A stretch of DNA of 64,000 nt, taken from positions 3,286,001 to 3,350,000 of the forward strand of contig NZ_JAUSXK010000001.1 of assembly GCF_030815955.1 (NCBI RefSeq), given 5' to 3'. How positions within the stretch are numbered: position 1 is the stretch's first letter; every line of letters starts with the position of its first letter. Positions 8,828-17,445 of this stretch are shown piece by piece. The stretch is from Microbacterium murale. GTDB lineage: Bacteria > Actinomycetota > Actinomycetes > Actinomycetales > Microbacteriaceae. The translations under genes were made by a program, and so were the position numbers. The notes beneath the pieces were generated by a model. That model was not told the DNA's origin and searched no databases. It saw only the letters and a program-made list of their open reading frames with translations.

Positions 8828-10260
8828 CGACTGCCCGGATCGATGAGCAGGCGGAGACGCTGATCATCGCAGGCACGGGTCCCAAACCGGCCTCGGCGAC
8901 CCTCGAAGGTCCTCGGGCGCGTGTGACGGGGAAGATCACCGGTGGCGGCAAGACCTGGAAGGCGGTCGTTCCGCTTCGCAGTGTGCGATGGGCGGGCGAG
9001 ATGCTGCCGCTGCCCTCGGGTTCATATGAACTGAACATCGACGGTGTCGATCTCGACGAGATCGAGATCGGCCCGGAGCTGCTCGCGAGCATGCGCATCG
9101 CACTGCACGGCGGACACGTCGAGATCGCTGCGCCCGTTGCGCTCATCTACGAGACGAGCGAGGGGCAGTCGACGCTCGAGGAGCGCTACGTCGCCCAGGC
9201 CGGCGGCGATGAGAACGCCGTGTTCTTCGAGAGTTTCTACGGGCAGAGCATCGGCTGCAATCCGCGCGCGATCGATCGTGAACTCGCGACGCGCGCGCCG
9301 GGCATCACCAGGTACTGGAGCGTGGTCGACCTGTCGATCGCCGTACCCGAGGGTGCGGTCGCCGTGATCGAGGGCAGTCCGGAGTGGTGGCGGGCACGTG
9401 GCGCTGCCCGACTGCTCATCGTGAACGACTGGATGCGCCGGCGTTTCGCACGAAAGAGCGGGCAGAGAGTGCTGCAGACCTGGCACGGAACCCCACTGAA
9501 GCGCCTCGCGCTGCATCGCCCTGGGTTCGATCCGCGACGGATGGCGGCGGTGGTCAAGGAATCGCGTCGCTGGGACGTTCTGCTCGCGCAGAACACCTAC
9601 TCGGAACGCATTCTGAAGAAGGCCTACGCGTTCTTCGGCAAGCCGATCTGGACCGACGGCTATCCGCGCAACGACATCCTCACATCGGATGACGGGTCGA
9701 CGACGCGCAAAGCGTTGGGCATCGGCGTAGAGGAGCGGGTGCTCCTCTACGCACCGACCTGGCGCGATGACCGCACCGAGATCGTCGATTTCGTCGACCC
9801 TCAGCTGCTTGCAGAGCAGACGGACGCCGTCGTGCTGGTCCGTGGGCACTCGCGCACGCTGAGACCGGGGCGCGATCAGTCGGGTGCGAGGGTGATCGAT
9901 GTCACCGGGTACCCGGAAACAGCACGATTGCTGGCGGCCGCTGATGCGCTCATCACTGACTACTCCTCGGTGATGTTCGACTACAGCGTGACGGGCAAGC
10001 CGATGTACTTCATGGTGCCCGACCTGGATCACTATCGCGGAGAACTACGCGGGTTCTACTTCGATCTCGCCGAGCGGGCGCCAGGGCCGCTGGTGACGAC
10101 GCAGGACGAACTCGCCGATGCACTGATGGATGACACGCTGCCGGGATTCTTCGCCGAGCGCTATGCCGCATGGCGGAAGCAGTTCAACTCTCGAGACGAC
10201 GGCCGCGCTGCTGAGCGAGTGGTCTCCCGCCTGCTGGATCTGGGGTTCGTCGACGCGTAG
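8824..10260 (+). CDS. CDP-glycerol glycerophosphotransferase family protein with N-terminal extension
   Basis: This 478-residue protein is a second TagB/TagF-like transferase, with TWHGTPLKRLA (His221), LYAPTWRDD and ITDYSSVMFDYSVTGKP (from about 377). Unlike its neighbour it has about 110 extra N-terminal residues, a beta-rich segment rather than a membrane anchor, that I do not recognise. The ATG overlaps the upstream stop by 4 bp, so translation is probably coupled. The two proteins may act in sequence on the same wall polymer (primer and polymerase, as TagB and TagF do), which is inference. Confidence 0.85.
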   Translation: MTTARIDEQAETLIIAGTGPKPASATLEGPRARVTGKITGGGKTWKAVVPLRSVRWAGEMLPLPSGSYELNIDGVDLDEIEIGPELLASMRIALHGGHVEIAAPVALIYETSEGQSTLEERYVAQAGGDENAVFFESFYGQSIGCNPRAIDRELATRAPGITRYWSVVDLSIAVPEGAVAVIEGSPEWWRARGAARLLIVNDWMRRRFARKSGQRVLQTWHGTPLKRLALHRPGFDPRRMAAVVKESRRWDVLLAQNTYSERILKKAYAFFGKPIWTDGYPRNDILTSDDGSTTRKALGIGVEERVLLYAPTWRDDRTEIVDFVDPQLLAEQTDAVVLVRGHSRTLRPGRDQSGARVIDVTGYPETARLLAAADALITDYSSVMFDYSVTGKPMYFMVPDLDHYRGELRGFYFDLAERAPGPLVTTQDELADALMDDTLPGFFAERYAAWRKQFNSRDDGRAAERVVSRLLDLGFVDA

Positions 10261-10275
10261 CGCCAGGTTCCCGCG

Positions 10276-11457
10276 TCAGGGAGTCGGGATCTCCGCGTCG
10301 GGCACCAGGTACTGGCGTTGGAGCCACTCGCCGAACTTGCGCACCCCGAGACAGCTCTTCGCGGTGGAGCAGTGCAGGACGGAATCGTGCGAGGCGTACG
10401 CGGCGAACGCCTCGAGTTTCTTCCAGAGTTCATCGCCCCCGAGATTCACCTCGTTCTGCGCGCTCGGATACCCGATCGCGTACTGCACGACGGTGCCGTC
10501 GATGAACCCGTTGTCGACGAGCCCCGCCACGAGATTCCCCGTCGCGGAGTGATCGGGGTGGTCGCCCTTCGATCGTGGATCGAGTTTGGGAAGATGGGCG
10601 AGAACCGACTGCGGCGCATATGCCTGCACCACTTCGGCGATGGTGGCCTCCAGTGCGGGCAGGGTGATCGGCTGACCGGTATCCGTCGTCGTAATCTCCG
10701 CAAGGGCACCCGACAGGAGTTGCGGGAGCGATTGATGGCCTGTTGCGCCGAAGCCCCCGGCATCGAGGCCACCATCCGGCAGACGGACGAACAGCAGCAG
10801 GATGCCGGGATTGTCCGCCGGTGACGTCGTGGTGATCGTCACGCCGCTGCGCAGCGCCACAGTCGCATCCACCCAGTCGCCGGTGACACCGCGCATCACG
10901 TCGTATGCCGCGCGGATCCCGAGTTCTCGTTCCATCGCGTATTCCGTGCCCATGCCCGCATCGGATCCGGTGATGAACAGCGTGCGGATGCACTGCCCTG
11001 CCGCCATGGCGTTCGGGATGGTCGGGCTGCCGAAGATCAGATCGTCGTCATAGTGTGCCCATACCGAGACGATGGCCGGGGAAGCGCAGGGCGCTGTGTA
11101 CTGCAATGGTGAGATGAAGGCTTCGGGTTGCACCGGGGTCTGCAGAACCGCAGCGATGAGCACGCATTGTGCGGACGCAGCGAAGAAATCGACGGCGTTG
11201 GCCGCGGCCTCCGGAAGCGCGCGCAGTGCCTCCTGCGTGACGGCAGCAGGGCATTGCTGCTCGGTGATCTCCGTTCTTCGTGCCGCGGTCAGAGAATTCA
11301 CCGGGAACTGCGGGGCGGGCACGACCGCGGCGCGCGAGGGGCCGTCCTCCGGATCCTGCCCCATGCAGCCGGTGATGAGGGACCCGACGATCACAGTGAC
11401 GGCGATCGCCGCGGCGCCGCGCTTCCACGCGCGTGTAGCTGGTCGAATCGAGACCAT
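10276..11457 (-). CDS. PIG-L family deacetylase, predicted lipoprotein
   Basis: This 393-residue protein begins with a lipoprotein signal peptide: basic start, hydrophobic core, and lipobox LITGC with Cys31. The PIG-L (LmbE) zinc motif is SVWAHYDDDL (His135, Asp137, Asp138), where most members have AHPDDE; the final Glu is Asp here. A second metal motif DHPDHS follows near the C-terminal third. Family members remove acetyl groups from N-acetylglucosamine-type sugars; an extracellular lipid-anchored enzyme would act on surface glycans. The ATG at 11457 is preferred over the upstream GTG at 11493 because GGGGGA lies 6-7 bases before it. Confidence 0.82.
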   Translation of the reverse strand: MVSIRPATRAWKRGAAAIAVTVIVGSLITGCMGQDPEDGPSRAAVVPAPQFPVNSLTAARRTEITEQQCPAAVTQEALRALPEAAANAVDFFAASAQCVLIAAVLQTPVQPEAFISPLQYTAPCASPAIVSVWAHYDDDLIFGSPTIPNAMAAGQCIRTLFITGSDAGMGTEYAMERELGIRAAYDVMRGVTGDWVDATVALRSGVTITTTSPADNPGILLLFVRLPDGGLDAGGFGATGHQSLPQLLSGALAEITTTDTGQPITLPALEATIAEVVQAYAPQSVLAHLPKLDPRSKGDHPDHSATGNLVAGLVDNGFIDGTVVQYAIGYPSAQNEVNLGGDELWKKLEAFAAYASHDSVLHCSTAKSCLGVRKFGEWLQRQYLVPDAEIPTP

Positions 11458-11509
11458 TCGGATTCCCCCGTCGCAGACCGGCCGGTCATGCACGGCCCGA
11501 TTAATTCAA

Positions 11510-11535
11510 CATGCTAGCGGCAGCATGCGTTTTTT
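11510..11535 (+). terminator. Possible short terminator in divergent intergenic region
   Basis: CATGCT and AGCATG form a 6-bp stem with a 6-base loop followed by CG and six T. The stem is weak, and no plus-strand gene ends just upstream, so it could only stop antisense transcription coming out of the PIG-L gene. Confidence 0.25.
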
Positions 11536-11588
11536 CGAGCGCTGGCGCACGGGGAGGGATGAGAGCGCGACGACGACGCCTCGGACCA

Positions 11589-11594
11589 TAGGAT
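11589..11594 (+). promoter_or_regulatory. -10 element TAGGAT for phosphoesterase gene
   Basis: TAGGAT ends 6 bases before the ATG at 11601, with no Shine-Dalgarno sequence between, again suggesting a leaderless mRNA. Confidence 0.55.
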
Positions 11595-11600
11595 GCTCGT

Positions 11601-13430
11601 ATGCGCAGACGGATGGCGAAACAGCAGACGGGGCAGCGCGGCGGATCGGATCCGATCGCGACGCCCGAGGAGGCCGACGCTTCAGCATCGCGTGAGGGTG
11701 AGTCCGAGTCTCGGAAGCGCTCCCGTCGTGACTTCTTCCGTTATGGCGGAACCGCGGCGGCCGGCGCGCTTCTCGGTGGCGTGGCAGGAGGGGCCATCGG
11801 ATTCGCCGCAGGTGAGCGCTCCGGATTCCTCGCCGCGGAGGACGACTACGGTGCGCTCGCGCCACGCCACGCACCCGGTTTCGACCATGTGGTCGTCGTC
11901 ATGGGTGAGAACCGCTCCTTCGACAACCTGCTCGGCTACCTCTACTCCAAAGAGAACCTGCCGGACGGTCAGAGCTTCGACGGGCTGGCCTTCGGCGAGT
12001 ACTACAACGAGGCGGCCGGTGCGCGAGTCGACGCGCACGTGTATCAGGGAGCCACTGACAAGATCATGACCCACCCGGATCCGGATCCTGGTGAGGAGTT
12101 CCCGCACGTCAACACGCAGATCTTCAACACCGTAGAGCCGGCGGGGAACGCCAAGCTCTACGTGGAGAGCATGCAGTCACCGTTCAACACTCCGCAGCAT
12201 GGCGAACAGGCCACGATGAGCGGGTTCCTCAACGACTACATCATCAACTTCGAACGTCTGAAGAAGGGCACCCCTCCGACGATCGACGAAGCGCGGCACA
12301 TCATGGGCTCGTTCTCCCCTGAGATGCTGCCCACCCTGTCGATGCTGGCCCGCGAGTTCGCCGTGTTCGACAACTGGTTCTGCGCTGTACCGTCGCAGAC
12401 GTTCTGCAACCGTTCGTTCTTCCACGCTTCCACGTCGCACGGGTTCGTCACGAACAAGCATGGCGGTGGGTACGACAAGTGGCTGGACGCGAAGCAGGCG
12501 CCGACGATCTTCAACAGACTCGAGGATGAGGGACTGAGCTGGAAGATCTATTTCGACGAACTGCAGATGGTCTCTTTCACGGGCATTCTGCACGCGCCAG
12601 TGCTGGAGAAGTTCTGGCGCACGGAGCACTTCGGGACGATGGATGACTTCTACGCCGACGCAGAGCACGGCGACCTTCCGGCCTATGCCTTCATCGAGCC
12701 GCGCATGGTCTACAACCACAACGATTTCCATCCTCCGTTCGGACACCTCCACGCGAGCGACGTGGACGGGTCGGAGATCATCAACAGTGCATACTCCGAC
12801 GTGCGTGCCGGTGATGAACTCATCCACGACATCTACACGGCTGTTCGCACGAGCAAGACACCCGACGGGTCGAATGCCGTCAACACCCTGCTTCTGATCA
12901 CGTTCGACGAGCACGGCGGCTGCTACGACCACGTGCCGCCGCCCGCGGCCACACCACCAGACGAATCCGGCGCCGGCGAGATGGGATTCGGATTCGATCG
13001 GCTCGGATGCCGCGTGCCCGCAATAGCCGTGTCGGCATACACGCGCAGCGGTACGGTGATCAACGACGAGATGCATCACGGATCTGTCATCGCGACGTTG
13101 AACCGTCTGCACGGGCTCAAGCCGCTCACGAAGCGGGACGCCGGCGCGAACGACCTGTTCAACATCCTCAATCTGGATCAGCCGCGCCACCCGGCCGATT
13201 GGCCGGAGACGAACCCGTCCTTCACGCCGACGAATCCGGAGGAGACACCTCTGCACCCGGCGCATGCGCACAAGAACAAGCCGCTCACGCCGCCCGCTCG
13301 CGGGCTGCTGGGGCTGCTGCTGGCGCGTCATGGACTGCCCGAGAGCGACGAGCCGCAGACCTTCGGAGAGGCGTACGACCTGCTGCATTCGAAAGGCAAG
13401 GGCTTGTTCGGCCCGCCCGAGGATGCGTGA
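11601..13430 (+). CDS. Tat-exported phosphoesterase (phospholipase C / acid phosphatase family)
   Basis: This 609-residue protein has a twin-arginine signal (SRRDFFRYGG, residues 41-50) followed by a Gly/Ala-rich hydrophobic stretch, so it is exported folded. The mature part matches the phosphoesterase family of bacterial phospholipases C and acid phosphatases: VVVVMGENRSFDNLLGY (from about 97) and TFDEHGGCYDHVPPP (from about 433) hold the probable metal and nucleophile residues. It would hydrolyse phosphodiesters or phosphomonoesters outside the cell; phospholipid versus teichoic-acid-type substrate cannot be decided. The deacetylase gene begins 4 bases after the stop, so the two probably share an mRNA. 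Confidence 0.85.
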   Translation: MRRRMAKQQTGQRGGSDPIATPEEADASASREGESESRKRSRRDFFRYGGTAAAGALLGGVAGGAIGFAAGERSGFLAAEDDYGALAPRHAPGFDHVVVVMGENRSFDNLLGYLYSKENLPDGQSFDGLAFGEYYNEAAGARVDAHVYQGATDKIMTHPDPDPGEEFPHVNTQIFNTVEPAGNAKLYVESMQSPFNTPQHGEQATMSGFLNDYIINFERLKKGTPPTIDEARHIMGSFSPEMLPTLSMLAREFAVFDNWFCAVPSQTFCNRSFFHASTSHGFVTNKHGGGYDKWLDAKQAPTIFNRLEDEGLSWKIYFDELQMVSFTGILHAPVLEKFWRTEHFGTMDDFYADAEHGDLPAYAFIEPRMVYNHNDFHPPFGHLHASDVDGSEIINSAYSDVRAGDELIHDIYTAVRTSKTPDGSNAVNTLLLITFDEHGGCYDHVPPPAATPPDESGAGEMGFGFDRLGCRVPAIAVSAYTRSGTVINDEMHHGSVIATLNRLHGLKPLTKRDAGANDLFNILNLDQPRHPADWPETNPSFTPTNPEETPLHPAHAHKNKPLTPPARGLLGLLLARHGLPESDEPQTFGEAYDLLHSKGKGLFGPPEDA

Positions 13431-13433
13431 GGA

Positions 13434-14609
13434 ATGAAGGATATGAGACACTCCGGTTCTACCCGCAGGAGCGCCAACGTGGAATCCAGAAAGCGGATGT
13501 ACCGACGCCGACGCCTCTTCGTCGCGCTCCTGGCCGTGGTCGTGCTGGTGCTCGGCGTCGGCGCTGTCGCGTTGATCTCGTCGCTGAACACCGCAGCCGT
13601 CTCAGCGGATTCGCCGGACACGACAGCACAGACGAACGCACCGACGCCGGAGCCGACGCCACTGACCCCCGAAGAGCAGCTTCTCGCCGACGCCGATGAT
13701 CCGCTTGCCTGCGCGGTGAGTTTCGAAGGGGAAGGCGTCGCTCAAGAGCCGATGCTTCAGACGCAGAACGCACTGTACGCCGCACTGCCGATTCCGGCGC
13801 AGGAAGGACTGGTGTTCGCCGGTTGGTACACCTCGCCCGAGGGGGCGAGCGCGCATCAGATCGAGGCGCGCGTGAACGGGGCAGACCTGGTGGCGTGCAC
13901 GGATCAGCGCATGGTCCTGCACGGGGCGTGGATGAGTCCCGAGGACAACGTCGCCGTCGACGCGCAGATCCCGATCCTCATGTACCACCAGTTCACCTCG
14001 CGGCCCGAGGGCGAGGACGGCTGGCTTCGCGGTAACTACGCGTACATCGGAGATTTCGATGCGCATATGAATCACATCGCCACCACTGGCTTCTACCTGC
14101 CGACGTGGGACGAGCTGAGTGCCTTCATCGACGGCAGGCTCTATCTGCCCAACCACTCCGTGATCATCACAGACGATGACGCCGATCAGACCTGGTTCGA
14201 CCTCGCAGCCCCTGTGGTGGACAAGTATCAGGTGCTCGCGACGTCGTTCATGATCACCGCCGACCGTCAGGACCCGGCGCCTTCGCCCTTCGTGCTTCGT
14301 CGTTCGCACACGAACGCCATGCACCAGGCCGGTGCGAACGGGCAGGGACAGATGGTCAACCTTTCGGCGGAGGAGATCGCCGCCGATCTGAATGCCTCGG
14401 CGGACATCCTCGGCGTTCGCGAGGTCGTCGCCTACCCGTTCGGCCATTACAACGACACGACCAAACAGGGAGTGGCGATGGCCGGATACGAGATGGGGAG
14501 GACGATCGAGCCGGGGTACGTTCACATCGGCACCGACAAGCTCGCCCTGCCCGTGGTGCGGATCAACTACGGCATGGGACTGGACGCGCTGATCAACGAG
14601 ATCGGCTGA
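13434..14609 (+). CDS. Membrane-anchored polysaccharide deacetylase-like protein with InlB-type repeat
   Basis: This 391-residue protein has a basic N-terminus and one transmembrane segment (about 24-46), then a Pro/Thr-rich linker. A segment with GLVFAGWYTSPEGA resembles the Listeria-Bacteroides (InlB B) repeat (about 90-160). A NodB-like deacetylase domain starts at PILMYHQF (about 178). The usual TFDDG metal site is represented by ITDDDAD (near residue 245), so the first catalytic residues are partly changed. A family-like YPFGHYND motif follows. It would act on an outer glycan. ATG 13434 and ATG 13443 are both possible starts. Confidence 0.75.
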   Translation: MKDMRHSGSTRRSANVESRKRMYRRRRLFVALLAVVVLVLGVGAVALISSLNTAAVSADSPDTTAQTNAPTPEPTPLTPEEQLLADADDPLACAVSFEGEGVAQEPMLQTQNALYAALPIPAQEGLVFAGWYTSPEGASAHQIEARVNGADLVACTDQRMVLHGAWMSPEDNVAVDAQIPILMYHQFTSRPEGEDGWLRGNYAYIGDFDAHMNHIATTGFYLPTWDELSAFIDGRLYLPNHSVIITDDDADQTWFDLAAPVVDKYQVLATSFMITADRQDPAPSPFVLRRSHTNAMHQAGANGQGQMVNLSAEEIAADLNASADILGVREVVAYPFGHYNDTTKQGVAMAGYEMGRTIEPGYVHIGTDKLALPVVRINYGMGLDALINEIG

Positions 14610-14622
14610 ACGCGCTGTTCGC

Positions 14623-14940
14623 TCAACCTGCCTGCGCGGTGAACGAGGAGGCGACGACGATGATGGGGATGAGCCCGAGGACTATCGCGATGATGCCGAG
14701 GAGCCTCGGCCGTGCGATGACGACTGCGACGATGCCGAGCAGCACGGCGATGGCGCCGACGACGACGGAAGCGTAGAACGACAGGACCGCGAGGACGACG
14801 GCGTTCGTGAGTCCCTGTCCGTCCGAGCCGCCGCCGCTCAGCCAGAAGCCGGCGATCATCAGAGCGGCCACGGCTCCGATCACGATGGACGCGATCGCGA
14901 GACCACGACGGGACGGGCGCGGAGCTGAGTCAGTCGTCAT
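14623..14940 (-). CDS. Small multi-spanning membrane protein of unknown function
   Basis: This 105-residue protein has a short basic start and three hydrophobic segments (about 14-34, 45-72, 76-98), resembling small DUF4190-type membrane proteins. Nothing shows its function. The frame extends upstream to 15093, but that part is Arg-rich shadow sequence. ATG 14940 is preceded by a TATGCT -10 element ending 6 bases before it. It converges with the deacetylase gene, whose stop is 13 bases away. Confidence 0.6.
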   Translation of the reverse strand: MTTDSAPRPSRRGLAIASIVIGAVAALMIAGFWLSGGGSDGQGLTNAVVLAVLSFYASVVVGAIAVLLGIVAVVIARPRLLGIIAIVLGLIPIIVVASSFTAQAG

Positions 14941-14946
14941 GCGTGG

Positions 14947-14952
14947 AGCATA
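14947..14952 (-). promoter_or_regulatory. -10 element TATGCT for small membrane protein
   Basis: On the minus strand TATGCT ends 6 bases before the ATG at 14940. Confidence 0.45.
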
Positions 14953-14999
14953 CCCGGGTGCGGTGACTCCCTGTGCCTCGACGGCCTGACTTGCGAAGG

Positions 15000-16073
15000 C
15001 TATGGCAGTGGCGTGTTCTGCGTGCCGAGGCGCGAGGCGTCGACCGTGCCGCGGGCGCCGCGCATCACGCCCACGAGGAACCCGGCTCCCCATGCCAGAT
15101 GCATGGTCGGCAGCACGGCGAGAGTCCAGATGCGCTCGCGCGCGGTCCGGTCACCGCCCGGGCGCAGTGCCATCGTGATCACGAGCAGAACGTAGGCGAC
15201 GAGCGGCAGATACACGACGGATGCCACCACCGAGGCGACGCCGGCGAGTACGCCGGTCAATTGCAGGATCGCCACGATCAGCGCGAGTGCGACGTTCAGC
15301 ACCAGCGCCGGCGGCGCGAAGAACCGTAGACCGTTGCTGCGACCGAATCTCCGCACGAGTTCGCCGCGCCAGGCTCCCGTCGCGCGGAACTGACGCGCCA
15401 GGCGCCACCAGCTCTCGCGCGGCCAGTAGGTGACGGACAACTGAGGATCGAGCCACACCTTGTGCCCGGCCTGCCTGATGCGCAGGTTCAGCTCCCAATC
15501 CTCACCGCGACGGATCGACTCATCGAAGAGTCCGACCTCATCGAGTACAGCGCGACGCATCACACCCAGATATGCGGATTCGGCCTCGCCCTCGTGAGCA
15601 GTGCCGTGGTAGGCGCCGCCGCCGAGACCGATGGGGGAGTTGTACGCGCGGGCGACCGACTTCTGGAAGGGCGTGCGCCCGTCGGCGCGCATCACGCCGC
15701 CGACATTGGCGGCACCGGTGCGCCGCAGCGTCGCGAGCGCCCTTCGGGCATACCCGGGGGAGAGCTCGGAGTGCGCGTCGACCCTCACGATCGTCGCGTA
15801 ACGGCTGGCGCGGATGGCGGCATTGAGGCCTACGGGGATATGCGCATCGGGGTTGTCGACCACACGGATCCGGTCGTCGTTCGCAGCGAGGCTCTGAGCC
15901 AGTTCCGTCGTCCCGTCGGTCGAAGGACCGAGGGCGAGGATGAGCTCGGCGGGGCCGTCCAACGGCTGCTCCAGCACCGATGCGACGGCGTGTTCGAGGT
16001 ACGCGCGTTCGTTCAGCACAGGCATGACGAACGAGATTCCGTCTGAAGCCGTTGCCGAATCGTTCTCTACCAC
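15000..16073 (-). CDS. Family 2 glycosyltransferase with C-terminal membrane segments
   Basis: This 357-residue protein has a GT-A domain: ISFVMPVLNERAYL at the start, a DXD-like VRVDAHSEL (near 98) and the acceptor-side GEDWELNLRIRQAG (near 190). Three or four hydrophobic segments follow from about 250 to 340, so it is anchored to the membrane and probably uses a lipid-linked acceptor. The layout resembles succinoglycan/exopolysaccharide-type ExoA transferases. GTG 16073 gives the normal N-terminus. It diverges from the frameshifted glycerophosphotransferase gene, with only 49 bases between starts. Confidence 0.85.
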   Translation of the reverse strand: MVENDSATASDGISFVMPVLNERAYLEHAVASVLEQPLDGPAELILALGPSTDGTTELAQSLAANDDRIRVVDNPDAHIPVGLNAAIRASRYATIVRVDAHSELSPGYARRALATLRRTGAANVGGVMRADGRTPFQKSVARAYNSPIGLGGGAYHGTAHEGEAESAYLGVMRRAVLDEVGLFDESIRRGEDWELNLRIRQAGHKVWLDPQLSVTYWPRESWWRLARQFRATGAWRGELVRRFGRSNGLRFFAPPALVLNVALALIVAILQLTGVLAGVASVVASVVYLPLVAYVLLVITMALRPGGDRTARERIWTLAVLPTMHLAWGAGFLVGVMRGARGTVDASRLGTQNTPLP

Positions 16074-16110
16074 CCCCCGATCATGTCACGGAGGGGCGGT
16101 GGCCCCTGCG

Positions 16111-16116
16111 TACTCT
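16111..16116 (+). promoter_or_regulatory. -10 element TACTCT for frameshifted transferase gene
   Basis: TACTCT ends 6 bases before the GTG at 16123. Confidence 0.5.
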
Positions 16117-16122
16117 TGACAT

Positions 16123-17413
16123 GTGGGTGCTGTAAAAGATGTCAAGAAGGCGTACCGCCTGCTGCGCAAGGCGATGCGCTCGCGCTCGGCGGTGCAGCGC
16201 GTCAGACGCACCCTCGAGACGATTCCTCCGCATCCGGAGGGGCACTACAAGATCGCCGTGTACTTCGCCGACGGTGCGGTGAACATGTACCAGATGCGCC
16301 AGTGGTATCGCCCGCTCGCCGAGCTCGACAAGCTCTGGCCGGTCGTCGTGCTCGCGCGCAACGCGGTCGGTGCGGAGAAGCTCATCGCCGAGGATGCGCC
16401 TCCTGTCGCCTTCGTGCCGACCGTGCGCGACCTCGAGCAGTTCATCCGCGATCAGGACATCCGCATCGTCCTGTATGTCAACCAGAACACGCGCAACTTC
16501 CAGATGTTCCGCTACGGTCGCCGCTGGCATGTGTTCATCAACCACGGCGAGTCCGACAAGATGTACATGACGACCAACCAGTACAAGGCGTACGACTATG
16601 CCCTGGTGGCCGGTCAGGCCGCGCGCGATCGGCTCTCTCGCACGCTGTGGGACTTCGATGTCGACGCGCGCACGATCGAGATCGGCCGCCCTCAGGCGGA
16701 TCATTTCTCCGGCGCATTGCCGTACACGCCGGATGAACGCACTGTCGTGCTGTACGCGCCGACGTGGGAGGGCGATCGCCCCAGCGCGCATTACGGTTCG
16801 ATCGCCACTCATGGCGAAACCCTCGTGAACGCGCTGCTGGCCACCGCAACCCACCGCGTGGTCTATCGCCCGCACCCGCGCAGCGGCGTGGTGGATGACG
16901 AGTACGGCGCCGCACATCGACGCATCATCGCGGCGATCGCGGCCGCGAACAGCGCGGATCCCGGTGCACACCACATCTACGATGACGGTCCGGAGCTCGG
17001 GCTGGCAGCTCGCTGCCGCTGATGTCGCGATCGTCGACATCTCGGCGATGGTCTACGACCGTCTCGCAGCGGGCAAGCCGCTCCTGATCACCCGCCCGGT
17101 CGACGAGCGCGCGTCGGTCGACACCGGTGGATATCTCTCCGACTGCGAGTGGCTCACAGCGGACGCCGCGGCCGACGTCGCACGGGAGGTCGAACGGGTC
17201 CGTGATGATGCGGACGCCATCAAGAAGCTTCATATGTGGGTGCAGCGCTACTTCGGGGATACGACGCCGGGCGTCGCCACCGCCAAGTTCCACGCAGCGA
17301 TAGCGCAGCTCATGGGCGCGTGGGACGAGTGGCGCATCCGGGAGATGGGCACGATCAAAGCAGATGAAGACGACGACGACGAAGAGGACAAGGACGACGA
17401 ACTCCACGGCTGA
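16123..17413 (+). pseudogene. CDP-glycerol glycerophosphotransferase family gene, frameshifted near 16999
   Basis: The first frame (16123-17022) encodes residues typical of the family: INHGESDKMYM, YDYALVAGQ and LYAPTWEGDRP. It loses similarity at GPELG. The next frame continues exactly where the family should (GWQLAAADVAIVDISAMVYDRLAAGKP) and runs to 17413, ending in a very acidic tail. Removing one G from the GGG at 16999-17001 restores a single 429-residue protein. No other damage is visible, so it is either a recent mutation or a consensus error. If intact it would be a third TagB/TagF-like transferase in the window. GTG 16123 has TACTCT ending 6 bases upstream. Confidence 0.8.
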
Positions 17414-17432
17414 AGGCCGGCGCGCCGCTCCG

Positions 17433-17438
17433 TAGACT
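17433..17438 (+). promoter_or_regulatory. -10 element TAGACT for birA
   Basis: TAGACT ends 7 bases before the ATG at 17446. Confidence 0.55.
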
Positions 17439-17445
17439 GTCCGGC

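Noticed and set aside
16990..17010. Programmed +1 frameshift in the third glycerophosphotransferase-like gene
   Set aside because: CTC GGG CTG is not a known slippery site, no rare codon or stop lies at the shift point, and family members are normally in one frame.
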